Shown: positions 55,558 through 64,000 of the stretch, in pieces | How positions within the stretch are numbered: position 1 is the stretch's first letter | Layout of the letters: every line of letters starts with the position of its first letter | Source: Salimicrobium halophilum | Lineage (GTDB): Bacteria; Bacillota; Bacilli; Bacillales; Halobacillaceae | Assembly (NCBI RefSeq): GCF_900100295.1 | Contig: NZ_FNEV01000001.1 | Location: 186,001 to 250,000, forward strand | Length of the DNA stretch: 64,000 nt | Direction: 5' to 3' | Made by a program: the position numbers and the translations under genes | Notes under the pieces: model-generated | Told to the model about the DNA's origin: nothing | What the model saw: only the letters and a program-made list of their open reading frames with translations | Databases searched by the model: none

Positions 55558-55585
55558 AACTGTCGCTTCAGGCGGCAGTTTTTTT
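55558..55585 (+). terminator. First terminator after pdp
   Basis: A 9-bp stem with TTCAG loop (aactgtcgc / gcggcagtt, 55558-55580) runs directly into a T tract. Confidence 0.82.
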
Positions 55586-55591
55586 ATATAG

Positions 55592-55626
55592 AAAAGTGGG
55601 AGGTGCGTTACCTCCCGCTTTTTTTG
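55592..55626 (+). terminator. Second, tandem terminator after pdp
   Basis: A strong stem (aagtgggaggt with acctcccgctt) is followed by seven T. Two terminators in tandem insulate the vegetative deoB-pdp genes from the sporulation operon spoIIA. Confidence 0.85.
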
Positions 55627-55665
55627 TATGAATATGTAAGCTTTCCACTAGTTTTGCGATTGGAA

Positions 55666-55690
55666 AGGCGATGAGAAGAATACGGCGAAT
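55666..55690 (+). promoter_or_regulatory. Candidate sigma-H promoter of spoIIA
   Basis: AGGCGAT (55666-55672) and GGCGAAT (55684-55690) fit a sigma-H -35/-10 pair with near-normal spacing. The B. subtilis spoIIA operon is sigma-H dependent. The -35 is imperfect. Confidence 0.5.
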
Positions 55691-55725
55691 GAAGTACTAT
55701 AGGAGTTCTCAAGGAGGGAAACGAA

Positions 55726-56079
55726 ATGGCATTAGCTACGGCATATGAGGTTCACGATAATCTGCTTATCATAAGACTGGAAGGGGAGCTTGATCATCAT
55801 GAAGCTGATAAATTAAGGAAGGAATGGCAATGGTGGTTGAAGGAAAAAAGAAAAAGGCATGTATTGTTAGAGCTTTCCGGGCTGGATTTCATGGATAGTT
55901 CAGGTCTCGGAGTGGTCTTGGGAAGATACAAAGAAATTCAGGCGAATGAAGGGATGCTGATGATCAGTGGGGTATCGAGTGAGGTGGATCGACTTTTCGA
56001 GCTTTCCGGCTTGAAGAAATTACTGCCATTTGCGGTTACGGAAGAAGAAGCACTACAAAAATTCGGGGTGATGATATGA
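55726..56079 (+). CDS. spoIIAA: Anti-sigma-F factor antagonist SpoIIAA
   Basis: This STAS-domain protein of 117 residues, once dephosphorylated by SpoIIE, releases sigma-F from SpoIIAB. The phosphorylated serine lies in DFMDSSGLGVVLGRY near residue 57. The ATGA at its end couples it to spoIIAB. Confidence 0.97.
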   Translation: MALATAYEVHDNLLIIRLEGELDHHEADKLRKEWQWWLKEKRKRHVLLELSGLDFMDSSGLGVVLGRYKEIQANEGMLMISGVSSEVDRLFELSGLKKLLPFAVTEEEALQKFGVMI

Positions 56080-56516
56080 AAAATCGCATGACATTGACGT
56101 TTGATAGTCGAAGTGAAAATGAATCACTGGCGCGGGTGACGGTGTCCGGATTCATGGCACCGCTCGATCCAACGATGGAAGAAATGATGGATGTGAAGAC
56201 TGTAGTATCAGAAGCGGTGACCAACGCTATCATTCATGGCTACGATTCGGAGGATGGAAAAGACATCGAACTGCATTGTGCTTATGAAAATGATGAGTTG
56301 GTGATTGTGATATCTGATAACGGAAGTGGAATCGAGGACGTCGAAATGGCAAAAGAGCCGTTATACACGTCGAAACCGGAGCTGGAGAGGTCCGGCATGG
56401 GTTTTACGATCATGGAGAATTTCATGGACCATGTCCTCGTAACTTCCTCTCCGGGTAATGGAACTAGGGTGGAGTTGAGGAAAAAAATGGTTGCCAAAGA
56501 TAGAGTCTGTCATTGA
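56076..56516 (+). CDS. spoIIAB: Anti-sigma-F factor / serine kinase SpoIIAB
   Basis: SpoIIAB binds sigma-F and phosphorylates SpoIIAA. The 146 residues form a GHKL kinase domain with the N-box EAVTNAIIHGY (near residue 46), the G1 motif ISDNGSGIED (near 78) and the G2 region SGMGFTIMENFMD (near 107). Confidence 0.97.
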   Translation: MKNRMTLTFDSRSENESLARVTVSGFMAPLDPTMEEMMDVKTVVSEAVTNAIIHGYDSEDGKDIELHCAYENDELVIVISDNGSGIEDVEMAKEPLYTSKPELERSGMGFTIMENFMDHVLVTSSPGNGTRVELRKKMVAKDRVCH

Positions 56517-56528
56517 GGGGGACAGGTG

Positions 56529-57272
56529 ATGGCAAAAACGTCGCAAGTCTTAACAGATGAAGAAGTGAAGCGGCTGCTGAAAGAGAGTCAGGAGGGCTCC
56601 ACCCGTGCCCGGGACGAACTGGTGGAAGCGAATACGAAACTCGTCTGGTCCGTCGTACAACGATATATGAAACGGGGATATGACGCGGAAGACCTCTTTC
56701 AGATCGGGTGTATCGGTCTTATGAAGTCCATCGATAAATTCGACTTGTCTTATAACGTTAAGTTCTCGACCTATGCCGTTCCGATGATCATCGGAGAAAT
56801 ACAGCGGTTTATAAGAGATGATGGAACTGTGAAAGTCAGTCGTGGACTGAAAGAGCTGAACCATAAGATCAAAAAGAAACGGGAAGAGTGGATGAAGGAG
56901 TATGGAAGAAGCCCGACCATGAAAGAACTCGAAGAAGAGCTCGATATTTCCTCCGAAGAATTAGTACAGGCGGAAGAAGCGGGACGCATGCCTAAATCCA
57001 TTTACGAAACCGTTTATGAGCACGACGGGGACGCTTTGACTCTTGCTGATCAGATGACGGAGGAAGAGGAAGATTGGTTTCATCATATCGCAATCGAGGA
57101 TGTAATGAGCCAGCTGAAGAAACGCGAGAAAGTCATCATATACTTGCGGTATTATCAGGACTATACACAAACGGAAGTTGCGAAACGACTGGGTATTTCC
57201 CAGGTCCAGGTCTCAAGGCTTGAGAAGAATATACTGAAATCCATGAAGGAAATGATGAAAGAGAGGACATGA
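56529..57272 (+). CDS. sigF: RNA polymerase sigma-F factor
   Basis: Sigma-F is the first forespore-specific sigma factor. The 247 residues contain sigma region 2 (AEDLFQIGCIGLMKSIDKFD, near residue 55), region 3 and region 4 with the helix-turn-helix TEVAKRLGISQVQVSRLE near residue 217. ATG 56529 lies 8 bases after gaggggga; GTG 56526 is the alternative. A terminator follows. Confidence 0.97.
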   Translation: MAKTSQVLTDEEVKRLLKESQEGSTRARDELVEANTKLVWSVVQRYMKRGYDAEDLFQIGCIGLMKSIDKFDLSYNVKFSTYAVPMIIGEIQRFIRDDGTVKVSRGLKELNHKIKKKREEWMKEYGRSPTMKELEEELDISSEELVQAEEAGRMPKSIYETVYEHDGDALTLADQMTEEEEDWFHHIAIEDVMSQLKKREKVIIYLRYYQDYTQTEVAKRLGISQVQVSRLEKNILKSMKEMMKERT

Positions 57273-57278
57273 CAGGGT

Positions 57279-57304
57279 CAGGGTTACATACCCTGGCTTT
57301 TTTT
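57279..57304 (+). terminator. Rho-independent terminator after sigF
   Basis: CAGGGT (57279-57284), a 5-nt loop and ACCCTG (57290-57295), then gc and a run of T. Confidence 0.8.
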
Positions 57305-57325
57305 GTGCGCAAATGATTGCTTTTA

Positions 57326-57354
57326 GTATAGAACATGCATTCTTTCCCATACTA
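57326..57354 (+). promoter_or_regulatory. Sigma-G promoter of the spoVA operon
   Basis: GTATA (57326-57330) and CATACTA (57348-57354) match the sigma-G consensus (GHATR, CATNHTA) at every position with a 17-base spacer, 29 bases before spoVAA. Confidence 0.75.
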
Positions 57355-57383
57355 GAACTATCTCTCTGTAAAGGGACGATTCT

Positions 57384-57992
57384 ATGACGCTCATCTATAT
57401 ACGAATGAAGCATGAAGTTCAGAAAGCGAAAGAGGCCCCCCTGTATTTTAAGGATGTAGCTTATGTGAAGTCAGATACGACAGGAATAAGCAGACTTGAA
57501 TCGGTGCAACTTGATACGAAGGATCAGTCGGAAACTCCGGTGGTCATCGATGGATATACGCTTCTTCAGAAGGTGCTTGAATTGTTTCCGGAAGCGGAAG
57601 TCAGGTTCCTCGGTCCTGTAAGTACATTGATCAAAGAAGACCAGCAGAAGAGGAAGCGCTCCATCTTTCTGCTTTTCTCGGTTTGGATTCTGTTATTTAT
57701 AGGCTCCGGTATGGCGATCATGAATTTTCACTACGACGTAAGTATGTCGGAAGTTCACCAGAGGATCCATTTCTTATTTACGGGAGAAGAAGTGGAAAGA
57801 CCGTGGCTGATCCAAATTCCATATTCGATAGGATTGGGCCTTGGTATGCTGTTGTTTTTCAACCGATGGCCGGCACGAACGGTGAAGAAAGAACCCTCCC
57901 CTTTAGATGTGGAAGTCTTTAAATATCAGGAGGATCTGGATCAGTACGTCACCCTTTACCACAACAGTCTGGAAAAAAAGAATGATTCTTGA
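57384..57992 (+). CDS. spoVAA: Stage V sporulation protein AA
   Basis: The 202-residue protein has a soluble N-terminal domain of about 90 residues and two membrane helices (about 95-115 and 140-160). The SpoVA proteins form a forespore inner-membrane channel for dipicolinic acid uptake in sporulation and release in germination. The start is ATG behind aaaggga. First gene of the operon; overlaps spoVAB by 11 bases. Confidence 0.92.
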   Translation: MTLIYIRMKHEVQKAKEAPLYFKDVAYVKSDTTGISRLESVQLDTKDQSETPVVIDGYTLLQKVLELFPEAEVRFLGPVSTLIKEDQQKRKRSIFLLFSVWILLFIGSGMAIMNFHYDVSMSEVHQRIHFLFTGEEVERPWLIQIPYSIGLGLGMLLFFNRWPARTVKKEPSPLDVEVFKYQEDLDQYVTLYHNSLEKKNDS

Positions 57993-58383
57993 AATCATCA
58001 TCGGGTTTGCAGGGGGAGTGGCGGTCGGAGCCGGTTTTGTGGCTTTTATAACTGTGCTGGGACTGATACCGAGATTGATTCTGATGACAAGGATGAAGCC
58101 GCCAGCAGGCGAAACGGCTGTAGTGGCCGGAGCTCTCGCGGGTGTGTTTCTCTCGGGGATGTCTCCTGCAGTATCAGGGTTGGAAGTAGCTCTTCCTATT
58201 ATAGGCCTTTCTCAAGGGGTGTTCATCGGTATGCTTGCAGCAGCTCTGACAGAAGTTCTGAACGTGTTCCCACTGCTATTCAAAAGGATTCAGGTGGAGG
58301 ACTATCTTTTCGCTTTGATGTATGCCCTTGTGTTCGGGAAAGTGGCGGGGTCATTATTTCATTGGGTGATTTTTACGCCCTGA
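57982..58383 (+). CDS. spoVAB: Stage V sporulation protein AB
   Basis: The 133-residue membrane protein has about four hydrophobic segments beginning MILEIIIGFAGGVAVGAGF. The ATG at 57982 lies inside the end of spoVAA; the frame is open upstream but does not encode family-like sequence. It is a component of the spore dipicolinate channel. Confidence 0.9.
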   Translation: MILEIIIGFAGGVAVGAGFVAFITVLGLIPRLILMTRMKPPAGETAVVAGALAGVFLSGMSPAVSGLEVALPIIGLSQGVFIGMLAAALTEVLNVFPLLFKRIQVEDYLFALMYALVFGKVAGSLFHWVIFTP

Positions 58384-58395
58384 TACGGAGGTCGA

Positions 58396-58851
58396 ATGAT
58401 GAAGAAAGAAGATTACGAACAGTTGGTGAATAAAACAGTACAACCGCCTGCTTATTTCATGAACATGGCGAAGGCGTTCCTCGTAGGGGGGCTTATCTGT
58501 GTGTTCGGAGAGGGGCTGATGAATATGTATACCTCGTGGTTAGGGTTCAGCCGGGAAGAAGCGGGAGACCCTATGGTAGCGACGCTTATATTCATCTCCG
58601 CTTTATTGACGGGATTCGGTTTGTATGACCGTTTGGCACAGTTCGCAGGTGCTGGTACTTCAGTACCGGTTACCGGGTTCTCGAACTCCTTGACATCAGC
58701 AGCTATGGAACATAAGAGTGAAGGGTTCGTCCTGGGGGTAGCCACGAATATGTTCAAGCTGGCGGGGTCGGTGATCGTGTTTGGTGTAGTAGCTGCCTAT
58801 ATCCTGGGTGTTCTCCGTTATGTACTGGTCGAGATGATACCGTGGGGGTGA
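58396..58851 (+). CDS. spoVAC: Stage V sporulation protein AC
   Basis: SpoVAC is the mechanosensitive-channel-like membrane subunit for dipicolinic acid. The 151 residues have about four helices and the shared SpoVAC/AE motif AGAGTSVPVTGFSNSLTSAA near residue 85. Start ATG 58396 or the next codon, behind ggagg at 58387-58391. Confidence 0.94.
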   Translation: MMKKEDYEQLVNKTVQPPAYFMNMAKAFLVGGLICVFGEGLMNMYTSWLGFSREEAGDPMVATLIFISALLTGFGLYDRLAQFAGAGTSVPVTGFSNSLTSAAMEHKSEGFVLGVATNMFKLAGSVIVFGVVAAYILGVLRYVLVEMIPWG

Positions 58852-58856
58852 ATAGA

Positions 58857-59855
58857 GTGAATACATGGACATTTCAAAACGATATTTATGTACAGGCTAC
58901 AGGGACCGTTGTAGGGCCCCTTGAAAGCCAGGGGCCCATTGGTGATGCGTTCGATGAATCCCTGGACGATCTTCATGATAACAAGAAAAGCTGGGAGGAA
59001 GCGGAACGGACGATGATGGAGAAAGCTATCGCCCATTGTCTCCGCAAAGACGAAACCTCCATGAAAGAGGTAAATGTATTTCTTACCGGAGATCTGATCA
59101 ATCAGAACGTTATCGGAAGTTATACTGCCCGAGATCTGAACGTACCTACGCTCGGAATCTTCGGAGCCTGCTCCACTTCTGTTGAAGGAATCTCCATCGG
59201 AGCTGCGTTGGTAGACGGAGGTTTCGTTTCCAATGCTCTCACTGCTGTCAGTTCCCATAATGCTACGGCGGAGCGGCAATACAGGTATCCGACTGAGTAT
59301 GGCAGTCAAAAACCTTCCTCTGCGACGTTCACCGTTACGGGAAGTGGGGCTCTCTTTCTTTCCCGTCAGAAAAGTGACCTTCGGATAGAATCGTCTACGA
59401 TCGGCAGGGTCGTCGATTTTGACCGGTCGGACCCTTGGGATCTCGGCTCTGCTATGGCTCCGGCTGCCGCCGATACTATTAAGACCCATCTCGAAGATAA
59501 GGGTAGAAGCCCGGAGTATTATGATCTGATCGTGACTGGAGATCTGTCTTCGGTGGGGACTCCTCTCGTACGGGAATTATTGAAGGAGGATGGGATTGAT
59601 ATTACAGAGAACCACAGGGACTGCGGGTTATGGATCTATTCGAAGGATCAGCCTGTATTCAGTGGAGGTAGTGGATGTGCCTGTTCCGCCGTTGTAACGT
59701 ACGGGCATATTTTTGAGCAGATGATGAGTGGCGTGTATGAGAGAGTCCTGTTAGTAGCTACAGGAGCGCTTATGAACCCGCTCATGATTCAACAGAAAGA
59801 ATCGATTCCTTCTGTAGCTCATGCGGTGGCTTTTGAAAGGGTGAAACACGAATGA
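58857..59855 (+). CDS. spoVAD: Stage V sporulation protein AD
   Basis: SpoVAD binds dipicolinic acid and has a thiolase/ketosynthase-like fold. The 332 residues contain MFGACSTS-like [15 protein letters not shown] (near residue 101), [18 protein letters not shown] and [17 protein letters not shown] (near 272). GTG 58857 sits 8 bases after ggggg (58844-58848); GTG codons at 58842 and 58848 are in frame but overlap that site. The end overlaps spoVAEb by 4 bases. Confidence 0.94.
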   Translation: MNTWTFQNDIYVQATGTVVGPLESQGPIGDAFDESLDDLHDNKKSWEEAERTMMEKAIAHCLRKDETSMKEVNVFLTGDLINQNVIGSYTARDLNVPTLGIFGACSTSVEGISIGAALVDGGFVSNALTAVSSHNATAERQYRYPTEYGSQKPSSATFTVTGSGALFLSRQKSDLRIESSTIGRVVDFDRSDPWDLGSAMAPAAADTIKTHLEDKGRSPEYYDLIVTGDLSSVGTPLVRELLKEDGIDITENHRDCGLWIYSKDQPVFSGGSGCACSAVVTYGHIFEQMMSGVYERVLLVATGALMNPLMIQQKESIPSVAHAVAFERVKHE

Positions 59856-60202
59856 CTTATCTGTGGGCTTTCATTCTGGGCGGGGCGATTTGTGCTGTCG
59901 GACAGTTTTTGATGGATCGTTTCAAGTTGACACCTGCACATGTGATGTCTTCTTTTGTGGTAGCCGGTGCTTTTCTGGATTTCCTGGATATTTATGACCG
60001 GATGATTGAAGTGGCCGGAGCTGGTGCGATGGTACCGATTACGAGTTTTGGACATTCGTTGCTGCACGGAGCCATGGAGCAGGCTGATGAGCATGGACTT
60101 ATCGGGATTGCGATCGGTATTTTCGAACTTACCTCCGCCGGGATCGCTTCTGCTATTCTGTTCGCTTTCATTGTCGCTGCAATATTTCAACCGAAAGGAT
60201 AA
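59852..60202 (+). CDS. spoVAEB: Stage V sporulation protein AE (SpoVAEb type)
   Basis: The 116-residue membrane protein is homologous to SpoVAC, sharing [20 protein letters not shown] near residue 54, with three to four membrane helices. It corresponds to the SpoVAEb part of the B. subtilis locus. The soluble partner SpoVAEa, usually encoded between AEb and AF, is not present: spoVAF starts 6 bases after its stop. Confidence 0.93.
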   Translation: MTYLWAFILGGAICAVGQFLMDRFKLTPAHVMSSFVVAGAFLDFLDIYDRMIEVAGAGAMVPITSFGHSLLHGAMEQADEHGLIGIAIGIFELTSAGIASAILFAFIVAAIFQPKG

Positions 60203-60208
60203 TTATCT

Positions 60209-61657
60209 ATGGAGTCAACACCTATTGTCATGAATCTCGATCAGAATAAAAGGATCCTTGAAGACAGGCTGAAAATCAGTGCCTCTTTCGACCTCGGAAA
60301 TCGGGAGCTGCTGGTGTCCGGGAAGAAAGTCATTCTTTATTACGTAACCGGCTTGTGTGATGCGGCGGTAGTCGTAGACTTACTTCGGGGCATGCAGGAA
60401 GAAAGCATACCGGAAGATTCTTTCTTCTCTAACCTTTATCATACAATCTCCCACCAGCAGGTGGAAGTCATCGATACCATGGAGGAAGGGATCACGCCGA
60501 TGCTCTCCGGTTTGCTCCTGATCCTTGTCGAAGGCGAAGCGAAAGGGATTCTTGTGGATGTACGTTCTTATCCCGGAAGAACACCGGAGGAGCCGGATAC
60601 AGAGAAAGTAGTCAGAGGGTCCAGGGATGGGTATACGGAGAACATAATCGAAAATACAGCGCTGACAAGACGCAGGATACGAGATAAGAGGTTAAGGAAT
60701 GAACTGATGCAGATAGGGGAACGTTCCAAGACTGATGTGTGTATTTCTTACATTGAAGATGTAGCCAATCCCGATCTGTTGAAAGTGATCAAAGACAGGC
60801 TGGAAAAAGTGGATGTTGATGGGCTGACGATGGCTGATAAAATGCTGGAAGAATATATCGTGAAACAGGGGCGTACCCCTTTTCCTCTGGTCAGATACAC
60901 AGAACGTCCGGACGTAGCTGCTTCTCATCTGCTGGAGGGACATATCTTGGTCATGGTGGATACGTCACCGAGTATAATGATAACTCCTACAACCTTCTTT
61001 CATCACGTACAACATGCTGAAGAGTACAGGCAATCACCTGTAGTGGGGACATTCGTCCGTTGGGTCCGTTTCTTTGGTATGCTCACTTCCGTCTTCTTAC
61101 TGCCGATGTGGCTGCTATTATCGATTCAGCCGGAGCTTACCCCTGAGGCTTTATCGTTTATAGGACCGAAAGAGGAGGGGACGATTCCCCTCGTGGTTCA
61201 GATCCTCATTGCCGATATCGGAATTGAACTGCTCCGGATTGCCGCCATCCATACACCGACCCCGTTATCGACATCCATGGGGCTGATCGCTGCCGTGCTG
61301 ATCGGCCAGATCGCCATCGATGTAGGTCTTTTCGGACCGGAGGCGATACTGTACGTGGCAGCAAGTGCTATCGGGACATATTCCACCCCGAGTTATGAAT
61401 TGTCCGTCGCTCATAAAATCAGTCGTATTCTTTTACTGATCATGACGGCGCTCTTCGGAGTGAAAGGGTTTTTTATAGGAGTGCTCATCTACACGTTGTC
61501 CCTCATTTCCACCAAATCATTCCGTACCCCGTATCTTTGGCCGTTTCTGCCTTTCAATGGAAAAGCTTTTATACAGATCCTGTTCCGCTTCACGAACCCG
61601 ACTCTGAAAGTAAGACCGAGCATCGTCCGTCCGAAGGATACAGAGAGACAGTCCTGA
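60209..61657 (+). CDS. spoVAF: Stage V sporulation protein AF (GerA-like)
   Basis: The 482-residue protein is related to the A subunits of germinant receptors (GerAA): a hydrophilic N-terminal half with ITHQQ-type segment and SRDGYTENIIENTALTRRRI (near residue 132), then four to five membrane helices (about 280-440) with PTPLSTSMGLIAAVLIGQIA. It probably modulates dipicolinate release or germinant signalling in the spore inner membrane. Last gene of the spoVA operon. Confidence 0.93.
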   Translation: MESTPIVMNLDQNKRILEDRLKISASFDLGNRELLVSGKKVILYYVTGLCDAAVVVDLLRGMQEESIPEDSFFSNLYHTISHQQVEVIDTMEEGITPMLSGLLLILVEGEAKGILVDVRSYPGRTPEEPDTEKVVRGSRDGYTENIIENTALTRRRIRDKRLRNELMQIGERSKTDVCISYIEDVANPDLLKVIKDRLEKVDVDGLTMADKMLEEYIVKQGRTPFPLVRYTERPDVAASHLLEGHILVMVDTSPSIMITPTTFFHHVQHAEEYRQSPVVGTFVRWVRFFGMLTSVFLLPMWLLLSIQPELTPEALSFIGPKEEGTIPLVVQILIADIGIELLRIAAIHTPTPLSTSMGLIAAVLIGQIAIDVGLFGPEAILYVAASAIGTYSTPSYELSVAHKISRILLLIMTALFGVKGFFIGVLIYTLSLISTKSFRTPYLWPFLPFNGKAFIQILFRFTNPTLKVRPSIVRPKDTERQS

Positions 61658-61705
61658 TATGTTGTAGGTCAGGAAAGATTGTGATAAATTAATAAATATT
61701 CTGTA

Positions 61706-61733
61706 TGTTCCTTTAAGAAAGGGACATTTTTTT
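61706..61733 (+). terminator. Rho-independent terminator after spoVAF
   Basis: TGTTCCTTT (61706-61714), AAG loop, AAAGGGACA (61718-61726) and seven T. It lies only 17 bases before lysA, so lysA must have either a promoter overlapping it or some read-through. Confidence 0.82.
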
Positions 61734-61750
61734 CGGAAAGGCGGATCTAA

Positions 61751-63043
61751 GTGAAGCATTCAATAAATGAGCAAGGTGTACTTGAAGTCGGAGGTGTTGA
61801 TGTATCTACCCTCAAAAAGCATTATGGAACGCCTCTATACGTATATGACGTAGGACGGATAAGGAAAAATGCCAGAGCCTTCGTAGAGACATTCGAAAGG
61901 GAAGGGATTACAGCGCAAGTCGCTTATGCCAGCAAAGCGTTCTCTTCCGTTGCGATGGTTCAGGTTGCAAAGCAGGAGAAACTGAGCCTTGATGTCGTTT
62001 CGGAGGGGGAACTACATACCGCACTTCAAGCGGGTTTTCCGCCTGAGAAGATTCATATGCACGGAAACAACAAGAGCAGGAATGAGCTTGAGATGGCTGT
62101 GGAAGCACGGATCGGATGTGTGGTTGTCGATAATTTCTTCGAGATAGAAGTACTGAAAGAAATACTTGAGGAAAAAGAAACGTCCATGGACGTACTTTTA
62201 CGGGTAACTCCTGGAATCGAAGCTCATACCCATGATTATATCCTGACCGGTCAGGAGGATTCGAAATTCGGATTCGATTTGACGAGTGGACAGGCCGATG
62301 CTGCTTTTATCACTCTTCAAAAGCTCAGCAGGCTGAGAGTAAAAGGTCTGCATTGTCATATCGGGTCTCAAATATTCGAAACGAGCGGGTTTTTGATGGC
62401 TACTAGGAAATTATTTGATATAATGGATAAATGGAAGAAAGATCACGACTTTGTAGCGGATGTGCTCAATCTCGGAGGTGGATTCGGGATTCGTTATACG
62501 GACGAAGACGATCCTTTGAGCCTTGATGAATACGCGGCGGCGCTGGTGAAAGAAGTGAAGCATCAGGCTGCTACCCGTGACTATCCGTTGCCGGAGATAT
62601 GGATAGAACCCGGAAGAGCAATCGTAGGAGACGCCGGTCTTACCCTTTATGAGGCTGGTTCCGTCAAAGATATCGATGGAGTGCGTACGTATCTTTCAGT
62701 AGACGGCGGAATGACCGACAACATCCGCCCGGCTCTCTATGACGCCAAGTATGATATCGTAGCTGCCGAACGTATGGATGAAGCGGATGAGAAGACGTAT
62801 TCCATTGCAGGAAAGTGCTGTGAATCCGGAGATATGTTGATTTGGGATGCGGACCTTCCGCATATTCGTCCAGGAGATCTTTTGGCTGTATTCAGTACAG
62901 GAGCTTATGGATATTCCATGGCTAATAACTACAACCGATTTCCGAAAGCGGCCGTTGTCTTTGTGGAGAATGGAACTCACCAACTGGCTGTCCGTAGAGA
63001 AGCGTATGAAGAAGTTACAAGATTTGACTTAAGTATAGAATAG
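61751..63043 (+). CDS. lysA: Diaminopimelate decarboxylase
   Basis: LysA makes L-lysine from meso-diaminopimelate using PLP. The 430 residues have the PLP lysine in VAYASKAFSS (near residue 59), the GLHCHIGSQIFE segment (near 200), LNLGGGFGIRY and the C-terminal CCESGDMLI (near 358). The start is GTG behind gaaaggcgg. spoVA-lysA-ppiB order is as in B. subtilis. Confidence 0.96.
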   Translation: MKHSINEQGVLEVGGVDVSTLKKHYGTPLYVYDVGRIRKNARAFVETFEREGITAQVAYASKAFSSVAMVQVAKQEKLSLDVVSEGELHTALQAGFPPEKIHMHGNNKSRNELEMAVEARIGCVVVDNFFEIEVLKEILEEKETSMDVLLRVTPGIEAHTHDYILTGQEDSKFGFDLTSGQADAAFITLQKLSRLRVKGLHCHIGSQIFETSGFLMATRKLFDIMDKWKKDHDFVADVLNLGGGFGIRYTDEDDPLSLDEYAAALVKEVKHQAATRDYPLPEIWIEPGRAIVGDAGLTLYEAGSVKDIDGVRTYLSVDGGMTDNIRPALYDAKYDIVAAERMDEADEKTYSIAGKCCESGDMLIWDADLPHIRPGDLLAVFSTGAYGYSMANNYNRFPKAAVVFVENGTHQLAVRREAYEEVTRFDLSIE

Positions 63044-63055
63044 GAGAGAGTAATC

Positions 63056-63490
63056 ATGAAAAAAGGATATATCGAATTCGAAAACGGAGAACGTATGACA
63101 CTGGAACTTTACGAAGAGGATGCCCCGGGAACCGTCGAAAACTTCGAAAGCCTGGCGAACAAAGAGTTCTATGATGGACTGACGTTTCATCGGGTGATCC
63201 CGAACTTCGTTATACAGGGAGGCTGTCCTAAAGGGGATGGCACCGGTGGTCCTGGATACACGATCAAATGTGAAACGGATGACAACCCGCATCGACATGA
63301 GCGGGGGACTTTATCAATGGCGCACGCAGGGAGAGACACCGGCGGAAGCCAATTCTTCGTCTGTCATAGCCCTCAACCTCACCTGGACGGCAGACACACT
63401 GTTTTCGGTAAAGTGATTGACGGAGTGGAAAGTGTCGATCGTGTACGTCCCGGGGATGTTATGCATAAAGTGAGGGTGGAAGAAGAGTAA
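63056..63490 (+). CDS. ppiB: Peptidyl-prolyl cis-trans isomerase (cyclophilin) PpiB
   Basis: A 144-residue cytoplasmic cyclophilin without signal peptide. It has the active-site [13 protein letters not shown] segment (near residue 45) and [20 protein letters not shown] (near 102). It follows lysA after 12 bases. A hairpin of about 11 bp (63476-63510) overlaps its stop codon but lacks a T tract. Confidence 0.95.
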   Translation: MKKGYIEFENGERMTLELYEEDAPGTVENFESLANKEFYDGLTFHRVIPNFVIQGGCPKGDGTGGPGYTIKCETDDNPHRHERGTLSMAHAGRDTGGSQFFVCHSPQPHLDGRHTVFGKVIDGVESVDRVRPGDVMHKVRVEEE

Positions 63491-63510
63491 AGAAGGTTTT
63501 CTGCTTCCAC

Positions 63511-63539
63511 TTGAATAATGTAGGCAAATGGAGTATGCT
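63511..63539 (+). promoter_or_regulatory. Sigma-A promoter before the 30-aa peptide and ribT
   Basis: TTGAAT (63511-63516) and TATGCT (63534-63539) are 17 bases apart, 30 bases upstream of the small gene. Confidence 0.5.
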
Positions 63540-63568
63540 ATTTCCTAGGCAATCCGGGAGGAATAAAA

Positions 63569-63661
63569 GTGCGCATGCGTAACAGTACACTATTGATCAT
63601 ATTTTCGACTATCAGTTTAATTTTCGGTTTGTATGTCTGGTTCGGAATAGCTGTCCAGTAA
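63569..63661 (+). CDS. Hypothetical 30-residue single-pass membrane peptide
   Basis: GTG at 63569 lies 7 bases after a perfect gggagg (63556-63561) and opens a 30-codon frame (an ATG follows two codons later). The peptide begins RMRNST and is otherwise one membrane helix (LLIIFSTISLIFGLYVWFGI) ending AVQ. Promoter-like hexamers upstream support expression. I do not recognise the family. Confidence 0.6.
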   Translation: MRMRNSTLLIIFSTISLIFGLYVWFGIAVQ

Positions 63662-63690
63662 TCCAGCCTAATCAATATTATAATAATTGA

Positions 63691-64000
<310 letters not shown>

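Noticed and set aside
58818-59489. A 223-codon open frame antisense to spoVAD
   Set aside because: Lies within the spoVAC/spoVAD coding sequence and shows no family features.
63491-63568. FMN riboswitch upstream of ribT
   Set aside because: The gap is under 80 bases and lacks the conserved RFN element; it reads as an ordinary promoter region.

Overview
The window is a 64 kb stretch of chromosome from an endospore-forming member of the Bacillaceae. Gene order closely follows the Bacillus subtilis yqh-yqi-yqj-yqk / spoIIA-spoVA-lysA region: spoIIIA operon, accBC, nusB-folD-xse-ispA-dxs-argR-recN, spoIVB-spo0A, bkd, yqj/yqk genes, spoIIM-fur-xerD, spoIIA, spoVA, lysA, ppiB, ribT. Moderate GC, acidic proteins and an OLE RNA (a class found mainly in extremophilic, anaerobic or alkali/halotolerant Firmicutes) suggest a halophilic or alkaliphilic genus near Halobacillus, Thalassobacillus or Pontibacillus. 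That placement is inference. I see no prophage, insertion sequence, tRNA, rRNA or CRISPR array.

Layout. 1-3.4 kb: spoIIIA(B)-AH, the forespore-engulfment channel. 3.4-5.8 kb: accB-accC-yqhY, fatty-acid synthesis. 5.9-15.9 kb: one long operon nusB-folD-xseA-xseB-ispA-[OLE RNA]-oapA-dxs-tlyA-argR-recN. Between ispA and dxs lies a ~611-nt OLE RNA with its own apparent sigma-A promoter, followed by its membrane partner gene oapA. 16-18.1 kb: spoIVB and spo0A, the latter with a sigma-H promoter and Spo0A boxes. 18.3-22.6 kb: aspartokinase, and on the minus strand an exonuclease/nucleotidyltransferase pair and a DUF2627 membrane protein.

22.7-32.6 kb: the branched-chain keto-acid operon bkdR-ptb-bcd-buk-lpdV-bkdAA-bkdAB-bkdB. 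BkdR has lost the GAFTGA loop that contacts sigma-54. No promoter space separates bkdR from ptb, and a good sigma-A promoter lies upstream of bkdR, so this operon appears to have left sigma-54 control. 32.6-39.6 kb: bacilliredoxin, a YqjA-type membrane protein, a tiny Prli42-like gene, and a propionate module: methylmalonyl-CoA mutase large subunit, a fused B12-domain/epimerase protein, a carboxylase beta subunit and a peptidase. Together bkd and this module can carry valine and isoleucine carbon to succinyl-CoA.

39.7-49.7 kb: dinB, aldehyde dehydrogenase, glpQ-rnz, an AbgT transporter, a metallo-beta-lactamase hydrolase with a short-chain dehydrogenase, two small yqk genes, an aldo/keto reductase and nudF. 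49.8-57.3 kb: spoIIM, fur (consensus promoter behind iron-box-like repeats), xerD, the nucleoside catabolic set deoB-punA-pdp, and spoIIAA-spoIIAB-sigF. 57.3-61.7 kb: the spoVA operon behind a sigma-G promoter and lacking spoVAEa. 61.7-64 kb: lysA, ppiB, an undescribed 30-residue membrane peptide and the start of ribT, which here has no riboflavin operon in front of it.

The most notable items are the OLE RNA/OapA system with its own promoter, the GAFTGA-less BkdR, and the cobalamin-domain/epimerase fusion.
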